From positions 62,001 through 126,000 of the forward strand of contig DASZTW010000012.1 in the NCBI GenBank assembly GCA_035547835.1: a stretch of 64,000 bases of DNA. Reading direction: 5' to 3'. The translations under genes and the position numbers were made by a program. This document shows positions 24,180-31,054 of this stretch, piece after piece. The notes below the pieces were generated by a model. It did not search any database. It worked only from the letters and a program-made list of their open reading frames with translations, and was not told the DNA's origin. The DNA is from Acidimicrobiales bacterium. GTDB taxonomy: Bacteria > Actinomycetota > Acidimicrobiia > Acidimicrobiales > Iamiaceae. Each line of letters starts with the position of its first letter. The first letter of the stretch is position 1.

Positions 24180-24221
24180 TCTGACGGTCCGTCAGATTGG
24201 CGGAGGCGGTGAATATACGAT
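24180..24221. promoter_or_regulatory. operator TCTGAC-N5-GTCAGA and -10 element between divergent lipid genes
   Basis: TCTGACGGTCCGTCAGA (24180-24196) is an inverted repeat with 6-bp arms; it lies 21 bp from the ATG at 24158 and 31 bp from the ATG at 24228. TACGAT (24216-24221) fits a -10 element six bases before the CaiB ATG, implying a leaderless transcript. Matching operators occur at 47572 and 49700. Confidence 0.7.
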
Positions 24222-24227
24222 CCGGGC

Positions 24228-25478
24228 ATGCGTCTCGGAGACATCGCCAACGCCGAAGCAGCACCGTTCGGCAAGCCGCTCGACGGTGTGCGCGTGCTGG
24301 CAGCGGAGCAGATGCAGTCGCTCCCGTTCGCAACGCAGCTGCTGGCACGACTCGGCGCCGACGTGGTCAAGGTCGAGTCGCCCAAAGGCGGCGAGTCCGG
24401 ACGTGGTGCAGTCCCGTTCATGGAAGCGCCGACCGGCGAGAAGGTCGGTGCCACGTTCTTGCGCAACAACTTGGGGAAGCGGTCGGTCACGCTCGACTTG
24501 AAGAGCGAGCGCGGACGGGACCTGTTCCTCGACCTCGCCGGGCGATTCGACGTGGTGGCCGAGAACTTCAAGGCCGGGACCATGGACCGCATGGGTCTGG
24601 GCTACGAGGCGGTCTCGGCGCGTTGGCCGGCCGTGGTCTACGTGTCGGTGTCGGGGTTCGGGAACACCACCGAGTCCCCGTATCGCGACTGGCCGGCGTA
24701 CGCGGCGATCGCCGAGGCCATGTCGGGCATCTACGACTACAAGGCCGAGCCGGGTCGCCCGCCGGTCGTCAACCCCGTCGGCGGCCTCGGCGACATCGGC
24801 TCCGCGCTGTTCGCGGCCGTCGGCATCCTGGCTGCGCTCCGCCATCGTGACGCAACCGGTCGCGGCCAGTACCTCGACGTCGCGATGTACGACGCCATGG
24901 TCTCGATGACCGATCTGGTGACGAACTTCTGGTCGATGGGCCTGCGCCCGCAGCCGGGGCGGCACCTGCCGCTGATCATGGACGGCTTCCGCGCGGATGA
25001 CGGCTGGTTCATCGTGCAGGTCGGCCGTGAGCACCAGTTCGAGCTCCTGGCGCGAACGGTGGGATGCCCCGAGTGGCTCGACGACCCGCGCTTCGCCACG
25101 CGGCAGGGTTGGGCCGACCACCTCGACGACGTGATCCGCCCGGCCGTCGAGGCGTGGGCGCACGGCCGCTCGAAGGGCGACGTGTGCCGCGAGCTCGCTG
25201 CGGTGGGCCTGGCCGCCGGGCCTTGCAACGCCGCGCCCGACGTGATCGCCGACCCCCACGTGCGCGACCGCCACATGCTGGTCGAGTGCGAGCGCAGCGA
25301 CGGCGTGGCCGATCCGGTGCTGGTGCCGGGCAACCCGATCAAGTTGTCGAGCGTCGCGGAAGGTCCCGAGACTCGGGTGCCGTGGTTGGGGGAGCACACC
25401 GACACGGTGCTGGCGACCGAGTTGGGTCTCGACGAAGCCGCGCTGGCCGAGCTGCGCGCGGCAGGCGTCATCGCCTGA
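24228..25478 (+). CDS. class III CoA-transferase (CaiB/BaiF family)
   Basis: A 416-residue CoA-transferase that moves CoA between carboxylic acids. Family marks are LDGVRVLAAEQMQSLPFATQ, LLARLGADVVKVESPKGG, the NNLGKRSVTLDLKSERG segment, and GGLGDIGSALFAAVGILAAL, which contains the catalytic aspartate (Asp189). The C-terminal part has the usual DPHVRDRHM motif (ADPHVRDRHMLVECE). It is transcribed away from the HMGCS-like/thiolase operon and shares its operator, so it may activate the acid that those enzymes process. Likely leaderless start. Confidence 0.92.
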   Translation: MRLGDIANAEAAPFGKPLDGVRVLAAEQMQSLPFATQLLARLGADVVKVESPKGGESGRGAVPFMEAPTGEKVGATFLRNNLGKRSVTLDLKSERGRDLFLDLAGRFDVVAENFKAGTMDRMGLGYEAVSARWPAVVYVSVSGFGNTTESPYRDWPAYAAIAEAMSGIYDYKAEPGRPPVVNPVGGLGDIGSALFAAVGILAALRHRDATGRGQYLDVAMYDAMVSMTDLVTNFWSMGLRPQPGRHLPLIMDGFRADDGWFIVQVGREHQFELLARTVGCPEWLDDPRFATRQGWADHLDDVIRPAVEAWAHGRSKGDVCRELAAVGLAAGPCNAAPDVIADPHVRDRHMLVECERSDGVADPVLVPGNPIKLSSVAEGPETRVPWLGEHTDTVLATELGLDEAALAELRAAGVIA

Positions 25479-25504
25479 ACGCCCGCGCGGCGCGATCCTC
25501 GCCC

Positions 25505-25522
25505 GCCGACGCGGTCGTCGGC
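25505..25522. terminator. hairpin between convergent genes
   Basis: GCCGAC (25505-25510) and GTCGGC (25517-25522) form a 6-bp stem around GCGGTC, between the CaiB gene and the converging small protein gene. No T-run. Confidence 0.4.
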
Positions 25523-25540
25523 CGGTTCCGTGGTCGGGGG

Positions 25541-25888
25541 CTACGGCGGTGGGCTGTCGTCGACCTTGACGCCGTGCTCCTCCAAGATTCGCTGTACGGC
25601 AGCAGGATCCTTCGGCGTGATCGCCGGCCGGAGCCGGTTCCCCTCGACGTCGAGCACGAGAGCGGTCGACTTGCGGGGCCGGCCGGTGTCGAGGTTGTAC
25701 CAGTGGGTGAGGTCGCCGGAGCCCCACAGCCGCCACTTGCCCCGCACCACGCCGAGCGGCCACTCACGGACCCACTTGATCGACGAGTACCGCACCCGCT
25801 TGGGACCCCAGAGGTAGTACCAGCGGATCAACACGCCGTCGTCGTCACACGCGATGTTGCCGTCGTCGTAAAGCATCGCATCGCCCAT
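25541..25888 (-). CDS. small hypothetical protein with PH-like fold features
   Basis: A 115-residue cytoplasmic protein, starting at ATG 25888 (MGDAMLYDDGNIACDDDG); an upstream GTG-type extension is not protein-like. It alternates short beta-strands rich in Trp and Tyr (VLIRWYYLWGPKRVRYSSI, LWGSGDLTHWYNLDTGR) and ends in a short helix (DPAAVQRILEEHGVKV), which resembles bacterial PH-domain proteins. No catalytic motif is visible. It converges with the CaiB gene and is divergent from the sulfatase; function unknown. Confidence 0.7.
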   Translation of the reverse strand: MGDAMLYDDGNIACDDDGVLIRWYYLWGPKRVRYSSIKWVREWPLGVVRGKWRLWGSGDLTHWYNLDTGRPRKSTALVLDVEGNRLRPAITPKDPAAVQRILEEHGVKVDDSPPP

Positions 25889-25963
25889 TGGCCGCGAGGC
25901 TACCGGCCCCGAACCCGCCACGTCTGTCGACGACGCCCAGCTCGACGCCGTCGATCTCGCGCC

Positions 25964-25985
25964 TATAATTCTAACGATCGTTCGG
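25964..25985 (+). promoter_or_regulatory. consensus -10 box and AACGATCGTT palindrome before the first sulfatase gene
   Basis: TATAAT at 25964-25969 is a perfect -10 hexamer, unusual in this GC-rich DNA, with TCGACG about 16 bp upstream as a weak -35. It is followed at once by the 10-bp palindrome AACGATCGTT (25973-25982), a TetR-type operator form, which would cover the transcription start. The sulfatase ATG follows at 26002. Confidence 0.6.
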
Positions 25986-26001
25986 ATATTGGGGGCGACC
26001 G

Positions 26002-27552
26002 ATGCGGATCATCTACTTCGACATCGACACGCTGCGGCCGGACCACCTCGGCTGCTACGGCTATCACCGCGACACCAGCCCCAACATCGACGCGCTCGCC
26101 GCCGCGGGGACTCGCTTCGACAACGTCTACGCCTCCGACGTGCCGTGCCTGCCGAGTCGCACGGCCTTGATCACCGGCCGGTTCGGCATCCAGACCGGTG
26201 TGGTCAACCACGGTGGTCGGGGCGCCAACCTCGACCTCGCTCCTGAAGGCGCGCAGCGCAGCTTCCTGTCCGAGCTGTCCGTGCAGTCGTGGGCCGCACG
26301 GTTCTTCTGGAAGGGCTACCGGACCGCGTCGTTCTCGAGCTTCCCGATCCGGCACGCGGCCACGTGGTGGACCGTCGGGTTCCAGGAGATGATCGACGCG
26401 TCGCGGGGCATGGGCGGCGAGACGGCAGACCGAGTCGTGCCCGACGTGCTCGGCTGGATCGACCGCCACGGCCGCGAAGACCACTGGTTCTGCCACGTGC
26501 ACCTGTGGGACCCGCACACGCCGTACAACACGCCCCCGGCGTTCGGAAACCCCTTCGAGGGCGACCCGATCCCTGCCTGGTACACGGAGGACGTGCGCGC
26601 GCGGCATTGGGGTCTGCCGGGGCCGCACTCGGCGCAAGAGCCGTTCGGCTTCCGTCCCGATGAGTTCGGTGACGCCGGCGCGCGCCAGCCGATCGACCTT
26701 GCCGACCTCCCGGCCGTGAAGGTGATGTTCGACGGTTACGACGTCGGCATCCGCTACGCGGACGACCACGTCGGGCGCGTGCTGTCGAAGCTCGACGAGG
26801 TCTCTGCCCTCGACGACACGCTCGTGATGGTCGCGTCAGATCATGGCGAGGGGTTCGGCGAGCTCGGTGTGTACGCCGACCACCAAGCGGCCGACGAGGC
26901 CACCGCGCACATCCCGATGATCCTGCGCGGGCCAGGCGTGCCGGTGGGCGTCGACCGCTCGCTCCACTACCACCTCGACGTGGGCGCCACCGTGACCGAG
27001 CTCGCCGGTGCGACCCCGCCGGCGGTGTGGGACGGCACGTCGTTCGCGGCGGCCCTGCGCGACGGGCGCGAGGAGGGCCGCGAGTTCCTGGTGACCTCGC
27101 AAGGGGCGTGGTCGTGCCAGCGGGGATTGCGCACCGGCGACCACCTGTACCTCCGCACGATGCACAGCGGCTACCACGACTGGGCCGACGAGATGCTGTT
27201 CGACCTCTCGACCGACCCCCACGAACAGCACGACTTGGCGGGGGAGCGCCCCGAGCTCGTGATGGCGGCGTCGCAGCAGCTCGACCGATGGATCACCGAG
27301 CAGCTCGCAGCAAGCGTCGACCACGTCGACCCGCTCGTGATCGTGATGGCCGAGGGCGGTCCCTTTCACACCCGGGGGAGGCTGCGTGCCTACCTCGAAC
27401 GGCTGCGCACCACCGGCCGCGGCCAATGGGCTGACCTGTTGGCCGAGCGTTACGCCGCCGATCTCGACGTGCGGCCCGCGATCTCCGACGCGCTCATCGA
27501 AGCGTTCGCCAGCCTCAACCCGAAGCTCGCCGGCAAGCTGAAGCCCGCATGA
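26002..27552 (+). CDS. type I sulfatase (formylglycine family), cytoplasmic
   Basis: A 516-residue sulfatase of the alkaline-phosphatase superfamily that removes sulfate esters. The N-terminal strand MRIIYFDIDTLRPDHLGCYG carries the calcium-binding aspartates, and VPCLPSRTALITGR contains Cys49 in C-L-P-S-R, a perfect formylglycine motif. Further metal-site motifs are HLWDPHTPYNTPP and VASDHGEGFGELG. There is no signal peptide: the fold starts at residue 2. It has its own regulated promoter and converges with the TetR-GH1 pair, whose partners downstream include two other sulfatases and a hexosaminidase, so a sulfated sugar is a reasonable substrate. Confidence 0.92.
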   Translation: MRIIYFDIDTLRPDHLGCYGYHRDTSPNIDALAAAGTRFDNVYASDVPCLPSRTALITGRFGIQTGVVNHGGRGANLDLAPEGAQRSFLSELSVQSWAARFFWKGYRTASFSSFPIRHAATWWTVGFQEMIDASRGMGGETADRVVPDVLGWIDRHGREDHWFCHVHLWDPHTPYNTPPAFGNPFEGDPIPAWYTEDVRARHWGLPGPHSAQEPFGFRPDEFGDAGARQPIDLADLPAVKVMFDGYDVGIRYADDHVGRVLSKLDEVSALDDTLVMVASDHGEGFGELGVYADHQAADEATAHIPMILRGPGVPVGVDRSLHYHLDVGATVTELAGATPPAVWDGTSFAAALRDGREEGREFLVTSQGAWSCQRGLRTGDHLYLRTMHSGYHDWADEMLFDLSTDPHEQHDLAGERPELVMAASQQLDRWITEQLAASVDHVDPLVIVMAEGGPFHTRGRLRAYLERLRTTGRGQWADLLAERYAADLDVRPAISDALIEAFASLNPKLAGKLKPA

Positions 27553-27562
27553 GCCGTGCTCG

Positions 27563-27583
27563 GCGCGCTCCGGCAGTGCGCGC
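27563..27583. terminator. hairpin between convergent sulfatase and TetR genes
   Basis: Two GCGCGC blocks (27563-27568 and 27578-27583) pair around a 9-base loop, 11 bp after the sulfatase stop. No T-run; weak evidence. Confidence 0.35.
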
Positions 27584-27640
27584 GGCTGCCTCGCCGAAGC
27601 AAGCGATCCTGGGTTGCGGGGCCACGACGGCCTGCGAAGG

Positions 27641-28279
27641 TCAGTCGCGCTCCAACTCGCGGCTGAGGCGATCGATGTAGGCGTCGACGGTCGCGACCAG
27701 GTCGACGTTGGCGGGGTCGACGAGCCACTGGATCTCCAGCCCCATGAGCACCGCGAGGATCTCCGCGGCCAGCAGGTCGACGTCGATCGTGGCATCGATG
27801 ACGCCGCGGCGTTGCTCGGCGAGCAAGGTCTCGCGCGCCACGGCACGACCCGCCGCATAGCGCTCGGTGAAGAAGTCGTGGAGCGGGTCGTCGCGATCGA
27901 GGTTCTCCGCGCCGAGCACCACGTACAGCCGCGTGAACACGGCCGTCTCCACGTTGTGGCGCGCGATCTCCCTGATCGTGTCGAGCGTGAACTCCTCGAT
28001 CGACGGCAGGTCCTGCCCTTCGGCACGCTGGCGTTCCTCCATGACTTCCTGGAGCAGCCGTTCCTTGGTGCCGAAGTAGTAGAGGAGCCCGGGCGCGGTC
28101 ATGCCCACCTTGTCGGCCAAGGCTGCGATCCCCGTGCCCCGGTAGCCGTTGGCGGCGAACAGCTCCACCGCGCTGTCGAGGATCTGCTGGCGGCGGGCAT
28201 CGCCGCGCGGTTGGCGGCTGCGGTCGTCGGCTCCGGCCGTCGCCCGGCGCCGCGTCTTGCGTGGGCGGTTCGTGGTCAT
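27641..28279 (-). CDS. TetR family regulator of the sulfated-glycan locus
   Basis: A 212-residue TetR protein. The basic N-terminal arm (MTTNRPRKTRRRA) precedes a standard helix-turn-helix: RRQQILDSAVELFAANGYRG, IAALADKVGMTAPGLLYYF and GTKERLLQEVM. The C-terminal domain would bind the inducer, which cannot be identified. The ATG at 28279 overlaps the stop of the GH1 gene (ATGA), so both are on one transcript starting in the 29479-29710 region. The twin inverted repeats there are the best candidates for its operators, giving a feedback loop over both arms of the locus. Confidence 0.9.
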   Translation of the reverse strand: MTTNRPRKTRRRATAGADDRSRQPRGDARRQQILDSAVELFAANGYRGTGIAALADKVGMTAPGLLYYFGTKERLLQEVMEERQRAEGQDLPSIEEFTLDTIREIARHNVETAVFTRLYVVLGAENLDRDDPLHDFFTERYAAGRAVARETLLAEQRRGVIDATIDVDLLAAEILAVLMGLEIQWLVDPANVDLVATVDAYIDRLSRELERD

Positions 28280-29478
28280 GAGCTCGCCGCTGCGGTGAGG
28301 CGGCGAGCTCGGGCCACCTGGCCGAGCCACCGGGCCGACGGCTTCGCGGTGCGGTCGAACGTGTTCGGATCCCAGCTGACCAGCCCGAACGTGGGTCGGT
28401 ACGAGCCCCACTCGTAGTTGTCGAGCAAGCTCCAGTGCAGGTAGCCGCGCACGTCGGCACCGTCGGCCATGGCGGCGAGCAGGCTGTCGAGCGCGCCTTG
28501 GGTGTAGGCGATGCGACGGTCATCGTCGTCGGTGGCGATGCCGTTCTCGGTGATCAGGATCGGCACGTCGCCGACCACGTCGCGGGCTTGGCGCACCGCG
28601 TCGCCGGCTGCGGGCGGGTAGTACTCCCAGCCGGTGAGCGTCCGCTCGTCCTCAGGGTCGTCGCGAATCTCGCCGTCTGGCCCGAACACCGTGCGGGTGT
28701 ACGACTGCACGCCCACGAAGTCGTCGTCGCGGCTCACCTCGAGGAAGGGGTCGTTCACCGTTGCGGAGTACCTGGCCGCGAGCTGCTCGCCGCCCGGCCG
28801 CGCGTGCACCACCTGGTTGGCGATCGACCAACCGACTTTCATGTCGGGGTGATCGCGGTGGAGCACGTCGCGTGCCGCGCGATGCGCCGCGATGGTGGCG
28901 TCGCGCATGGCGGGGTCCGGTGGCGGGAGGGGTCCGACGAACCCTTCGAGGTCGTCGGAAGAGCCGCCGGTGATGAAGCGGCCCATGATCGCCACCATGT
29001 TCGGTTCGTTGATGGTGACCACCCAGCGCACGCCGTCGAGGATCGGTCGCAGGGCGTGCACGTAGGCAGCGAAGCGGTCGGCCACGGTGTCGGCGCCCCA
29101 ACCCCCCTCACCCGTCAGCCAATGCGGGCTCGTGAAGTGGTGCAACGTGATCACGGGTTCGATGCCGCGCGCGCGGCACCCGTCGACGATGCGGCCGTAG
29201 TGCAGGAGCTCGGCTCTGGAGAACACGCCTGGCTCCGGCTCGATCCGCGCCCACTCGATGCTGAAGCGGTACGCGTTGAAGCCCAGGTCCGCGACCAGAT
29301 CGAGGTCGTCGCGCCAGCGGTGGTAGCTGTCGGCGGCGTCACCGCTGGGCTCCTTCATCGGGCTGTTCGGCTGGTGCTCGATGCGCCAGAAGTCGCTGTT
29401 GACGTTGCCGCCTTCGATCTGGTGCGCGGCGGTCGACGCGCCGAACAGGAACCCTGCTGGGAACTGGTCGCTCGTCAT
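28276..29478 (-). CDS. glycoside hydrolase family 1 beta-glycosidase, cytoplasmic
   Basis: A 400-residue (beta/alpha)8 retaining glycosidase. The N-terminal signature FPAGFLFGASTAAHQIEG, the acid/base glutamate in TINEPN (~Glu158) and the nucleophile in ILITENG (~Glu311) are all present, with YRFSIEWARIEPEPG and the aglycone-site HWSLLDNYEWGSYRPTFGLV. It is about 50 residues shorter than many GH1 enzymes. No signal peptide. GH1 enzymes cleave beta-glucosides, galactosides or related beta-linked sugars. GGGGGAT before the ATG is its ribosome-binding site. Position in the sulfatase/GH20 locus suggests action on an imported, desulfated oligosaccharide. Confidence 0.93.
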   Translation of the reverse strand: MTSDQFPAGFLFGASTAAHQIEGGNVNSDFWRIEHQPNSPMKEPSGDAADSYHRWRDDLDLVADLGFNAYRFSIEWARIEPEPGVFSRAELLHYGRIVDGCRARGIEPVITLHHFTSPHWLTGEGGWGADTVADRFAAYVHALRPILDGVRWVVTINEPNMVAIMGRFITGGSSDDLEGFVGPLPPPDPAMRDATIAAHRAARDVLHRDHPDMKVGWSIANQVVHARPGGEQLAARYSATVNDPFLEVSRDDDFVGVQSYTRTVFGPDGEIRDDPEDERTLTGWEYYPPAAGDAVRQARDVVGDVPILITENGIATDDDDRRIAYTQGALDSLLAAMADGADVRGYLHWSLLDNYEWGSYRPTFGLVSWDPNTFDRTAKPSARWLGQVARARRLTAAASS

Positions 29479-29524
29479 GAGGCATCCCCCGGTGTCGACG
29501 TGTGCGCCTTGCTCGGGACAACGA

Positions 29525-29544
29525 ATTCTTACGAGTGTAAGAAT
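29525..29544. promoter_or_regulatory. inverted-repeat operator, copy 1
   Basis: ATTCTTACGAGTGTAAGAAT has perfect 8-bp arms around GAGT. It is part of a 26-bp block (29521-29546) of which 22 bases recur in copy 2. It lies 46 bp before the GH1 start codon, so it is placed to repress the leftward transcript. Confidence 0.8.
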
Positions 29545-29644
29545 ATAGCGCAGACCGTGCCAGCCCACGATGTTTTCAGGCTGGCACGAGGCCACCGGCC
29601 CGCGATCCGTGATCGCCGCACCCGCGGAGACGCTTGCCAAACGA

Positions 29645-29664
29645 ATTCTTATAGATGTAAGAAT
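29645..29664. promoter_or_regulatory. inverted-repeat operator, copy 2
   Basis: ATTCTTATAGATGTAAGAAT is the second copy, exactly 120 bp from the first and in the same orientation, 46 bp before the binding-protein start codon. TATAGAT inside it could be a -10 element, so bound repressor would block RNA polymerase. Confidence 0.8.
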
Positions 29665-29710
29665 ATCGGCGGACCAGGTTGGACGCGGGACTCACCTCGT
29701 GGGGGGACAC

Positions 29711-31045
29711 ATGCACGGTTCACGATCCAGGATCGGGGGCGTGGTCGCCGTCGCCCTGGCGGTCACGCTGATGGCTGGCTGCTCGGTGTCGAGCGACAAG
29801 AACGCCACGAGCAGCGACAGCGGGTCCGCTACCGCCGTCGCCGCGCGGCACTTCGCCACGACGCCCAAGCAGGGTGTCACCAAGGACACCGTCACGCTCG
29901 GCGTGGCGATGATCGACTTCGAGAAGGTGAAGGAGCAGTACGGCGTCGATCTCGAAGGCGCGCTGCCAGACGGGATCTTCGACGCACTGGCCGCTTCGGT
30001 GAACAACAAGGGCGGCATCCACGGTCGCAAAGTCGTGCTGAAGAAGCGCCTCTTCATGCCGATCGGCACCGAAGACAGCGAGAAGAGCTGCCGCGAGCTC
30101 ACCGAGGACGACAAGGTCTTCGCCGTGATGGGCGCGTACCTGGGCGACAACGCGCTGTGCGTCACCGAAACCCACGCCATCCCGTACTTCAGCGCGTGGG
30201 GCCTGAACCCCGAGCGTCAGCAGCGCTCGAAGGCCCCGTACCTCACGACCGGCAATGGCGACGCCAACAACGCGTCGGTCGCGATGAAGAAGCTGATCGA
30301 CAACGGCACGCTCGAGCACAAGAAGGTCGCGGTGTTCTGGGACTCGGACACCCCCGACTCGGTGATCAACACGAACCTGTTGCCCACGCTGGAAGGGGGC
30401 GGTGTCAAGGTGGTCTCGAAGGCCAAGCTGCCCCAGACCACCGATGCCGTACAGGCCGGTAGCGACTTCGACCGCATCATGCAGCGCTTCCAAGCCGACG
30501 GTGCCGACACGGTGGTGTTCTGGTCGGGCATGGGTGTGGTGGTTCCCGGGTTGCAGCGGCTCACCAGCTACCACCCCAAGATCATCTTCACCAACGGTCA
30601 GGCGATCGGCGCCGACGCGCTCACGAACTTCGGTCTCACCAAGGCCTCCTCGCTCGACGGGGCGATCCTCGTGGTGTCGTCGGGCGACTCGGCAACGCTC
30701 GAGCGTGACCCCGGCTACCTGGTCTGCATCAAGGCGATCAACGACAACTCCAACTTGAACGTGAAGCCCAGCGACACGGAATCGAAGAAGGAGAACCCGA
30801 GCTCCAAGGGCTACGGGCAGCTCAGCAACGTGTGCCAGATCTGGCAGCTGACGGTCAAAGTGCTCACCGCGGCGGGGCCCAACCTCTCATCGCAGTCGAT
30901 CGTCGACGGGCTCGCCAAGCTCAAGTCGTTCTCGGTCACTGCCATCCCGCACGCCTCGCTCAGCCCAACCAAGTGGACGACCGGGGCGCCGATGCGGACG
31001 TGGCACTACGACCACGCGAGCACCTCGTTCGTGCTCGACAAGTGA
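29711..31045 (+). CDS. Liv-type ABC substrate-binding lipoprotein
   Basis: A 444-residue lipoprotein of the type I periplasmic-binding fold (LivJ/urea/amide group). The start at ATG 29711 gives a normal lipoprotein signal peptide (MHGSRSRIGGVVAVALAVTL) with lipobox MAGC, so the protein is anchored outside the membrane. The fold starts at VTLGVAMIDFEKVKEQYGVD and has NNKGGIHGRKVVLKK, the usual hinge-side motif of this family. Although the family name refers to branched-chain amino acids, members bind many small polar molecules, and here it precedes a glycan-hydrolase operon. It is the ligand receptor for the two transporter fusion proteins that follow at 9 and 4 bp spacing. Confidence 0.9.
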   Translation: MHGSRSRIGGVVAVALAVTLMAGCSVSSDKNATSSDSGSATAVAARHFATTPKQGVTKDTVTLGVAMIDFEKVKEQYGVDLEGALPDGIFDALAASVNNKGGIHGRKVVLKKRLFMPIGTEDSEKSCRELTEDDKVFAVMGAYLGDNALCVTETHAIPYFSAWGLNPERQQRSKAPYLTTGNGDANNASVAMKKLIDNGTLEHKKVAVFWDSDTPDSVINTNLLPTLEGGGVKVVSKAKLPQTTDAVQAGSDFDRIMQRFQADGADTVVFWSGMGVVVPGLQRLTSYHPKIIFTNGQAIGADALTNFGLTKASSLDGAILVVSSGDSATLERDPGYLVCIKAINDNSNLNVKPSDTESKKENPSSKGYGQLSNVCQIWQLTVKVLTAAGPNLSSQSIVDGLAKLKSFSVTAIPHASLSPTKWTTGAPMRTWHYDHASTSFVLDK

Positions 31046-31054
31046 TCGGCTGAG

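Larger units (their letters stand above)
29479..29710. promoter_or_regulatory. divergent regulatory region of the glycan locus
   Basis: This 232-bp non-coding region drives the GH1-TetR pair to the left and the transporter/hydrolase run to the right. It is AT-richer than its surroundings at the two operator copies listed separately. GGGGGGAC precedes the ATG at 29711 and gives a strong ribosome-binding site. Confidence 0.7.
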
